From: Dryas octopetala | Taxonomy: Eukaryota > Streptophyta > Magnoliopsida > Rosales > Rosaceae | Length of the DNA stretch: 64,000 bases | Reading direction: 5' to 3' | Assembly (NCBI GenBank): GCA_963921425.1 | Contig: OY992833.1 | Location: 31,606,698 to 31,670,697, forward strand | Shown: positions 63,917 to 64,000 of the stretch, in pieces | How positions within the stretch are numbered: the stretch's first letter is position 1 | Layout: every line of letters begins with the position of its first letter | Program-made: the position numbers and the translations under genes | The notes under the pieces: model-generated | What the model was told of the DNA's origin: nothing | Databases searched by the model: none | What the model saw: the letters and a program-made list of their open reading frames with translations, nothing else

Positions 63917-64000
63917 NNNNNNNNNNNNNNNNNNNNNNNNNNNNNNNNNNNNNNNNNNNNNNNNNNNNNNNNNNNNNNNNNNNNNNNNNNNNNNNNNNNN
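63917..64000. other. Assembly gap
   Basis: All N to the window end. Confidence 1.

Overview
This is a 64 kb piece of a flowering-plant (eudicot) nuclear chromosome. AT-rich DNA, spliced genes with short AT-rich introns, plant-specific gene families (IDD zinc fingers, class III peroxidase, plant defensin, plant UBX protein) and many miniature and foldback transposons all point that way. A Rosaceae-type genome is my guess from the foldback repeats, but the sequence alone does not prove it. I assembled the gene models by hand from splice sites and reading phase. The last 84 bases are an assembly gap (N).

Layout: 299-941 (-) is a two-exon gene for a small, probably plastid protein I cannot name. 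5377-9294 (+) and 15277-18365 (-) are two INDETERMINATE DOMAIN (IDD) transcription factor genes arranged tail to tail about 6 kb apart. They share the same three-exon structure and the same non-canonical GC-AG first intron. 26875-31600 (-) is a 12-exon SNF2 chromatin remodeler of the CHR19/ETL1 (SMARCAD1/Fun30) type. 36062-38779 (-) is a 7-exon atypical bHLH factor. 46937-51306 (+) is a 10-exon PUX7-like UBA-UAS-UIM-UBX protein. 57305-57651 (+) is a plant defensin, 58581-58949 (+) a 62-residue single-membrane-span protein, and 62111-63161 (+) a secreted class III peroxidase with a single intron.

Between genes the DNA is mostly simple repeats ((GA)n, (AT)n, poly-A/T, poly-G) and non-autonomous DNA transposons. 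Long foldback elements lie at 11186-11591, 23940-24582, 33060-33421, 34876-35280 and 59290-59781. A MULE-like element is at 58055-58415. A composite hAT element with an 8-bp target duplication (52279-54706) is nested inside another foldback (51774-54890).

The genes are unrelated housekeeping, regulatory and defence genes, with no sign of an operon-like cluster or a biosynthetic cluster. I did not find a wholly new biological system. The points most worth following are the conserved GC-AG intron of the IDD pair, the strong nucleotide conservation of their zinc-finger exon, the one-left-end/two-right-end hAT, a possible in-frame cassette exon in the remodeler, and the foldback elements that share inner arms but have different outer ends.
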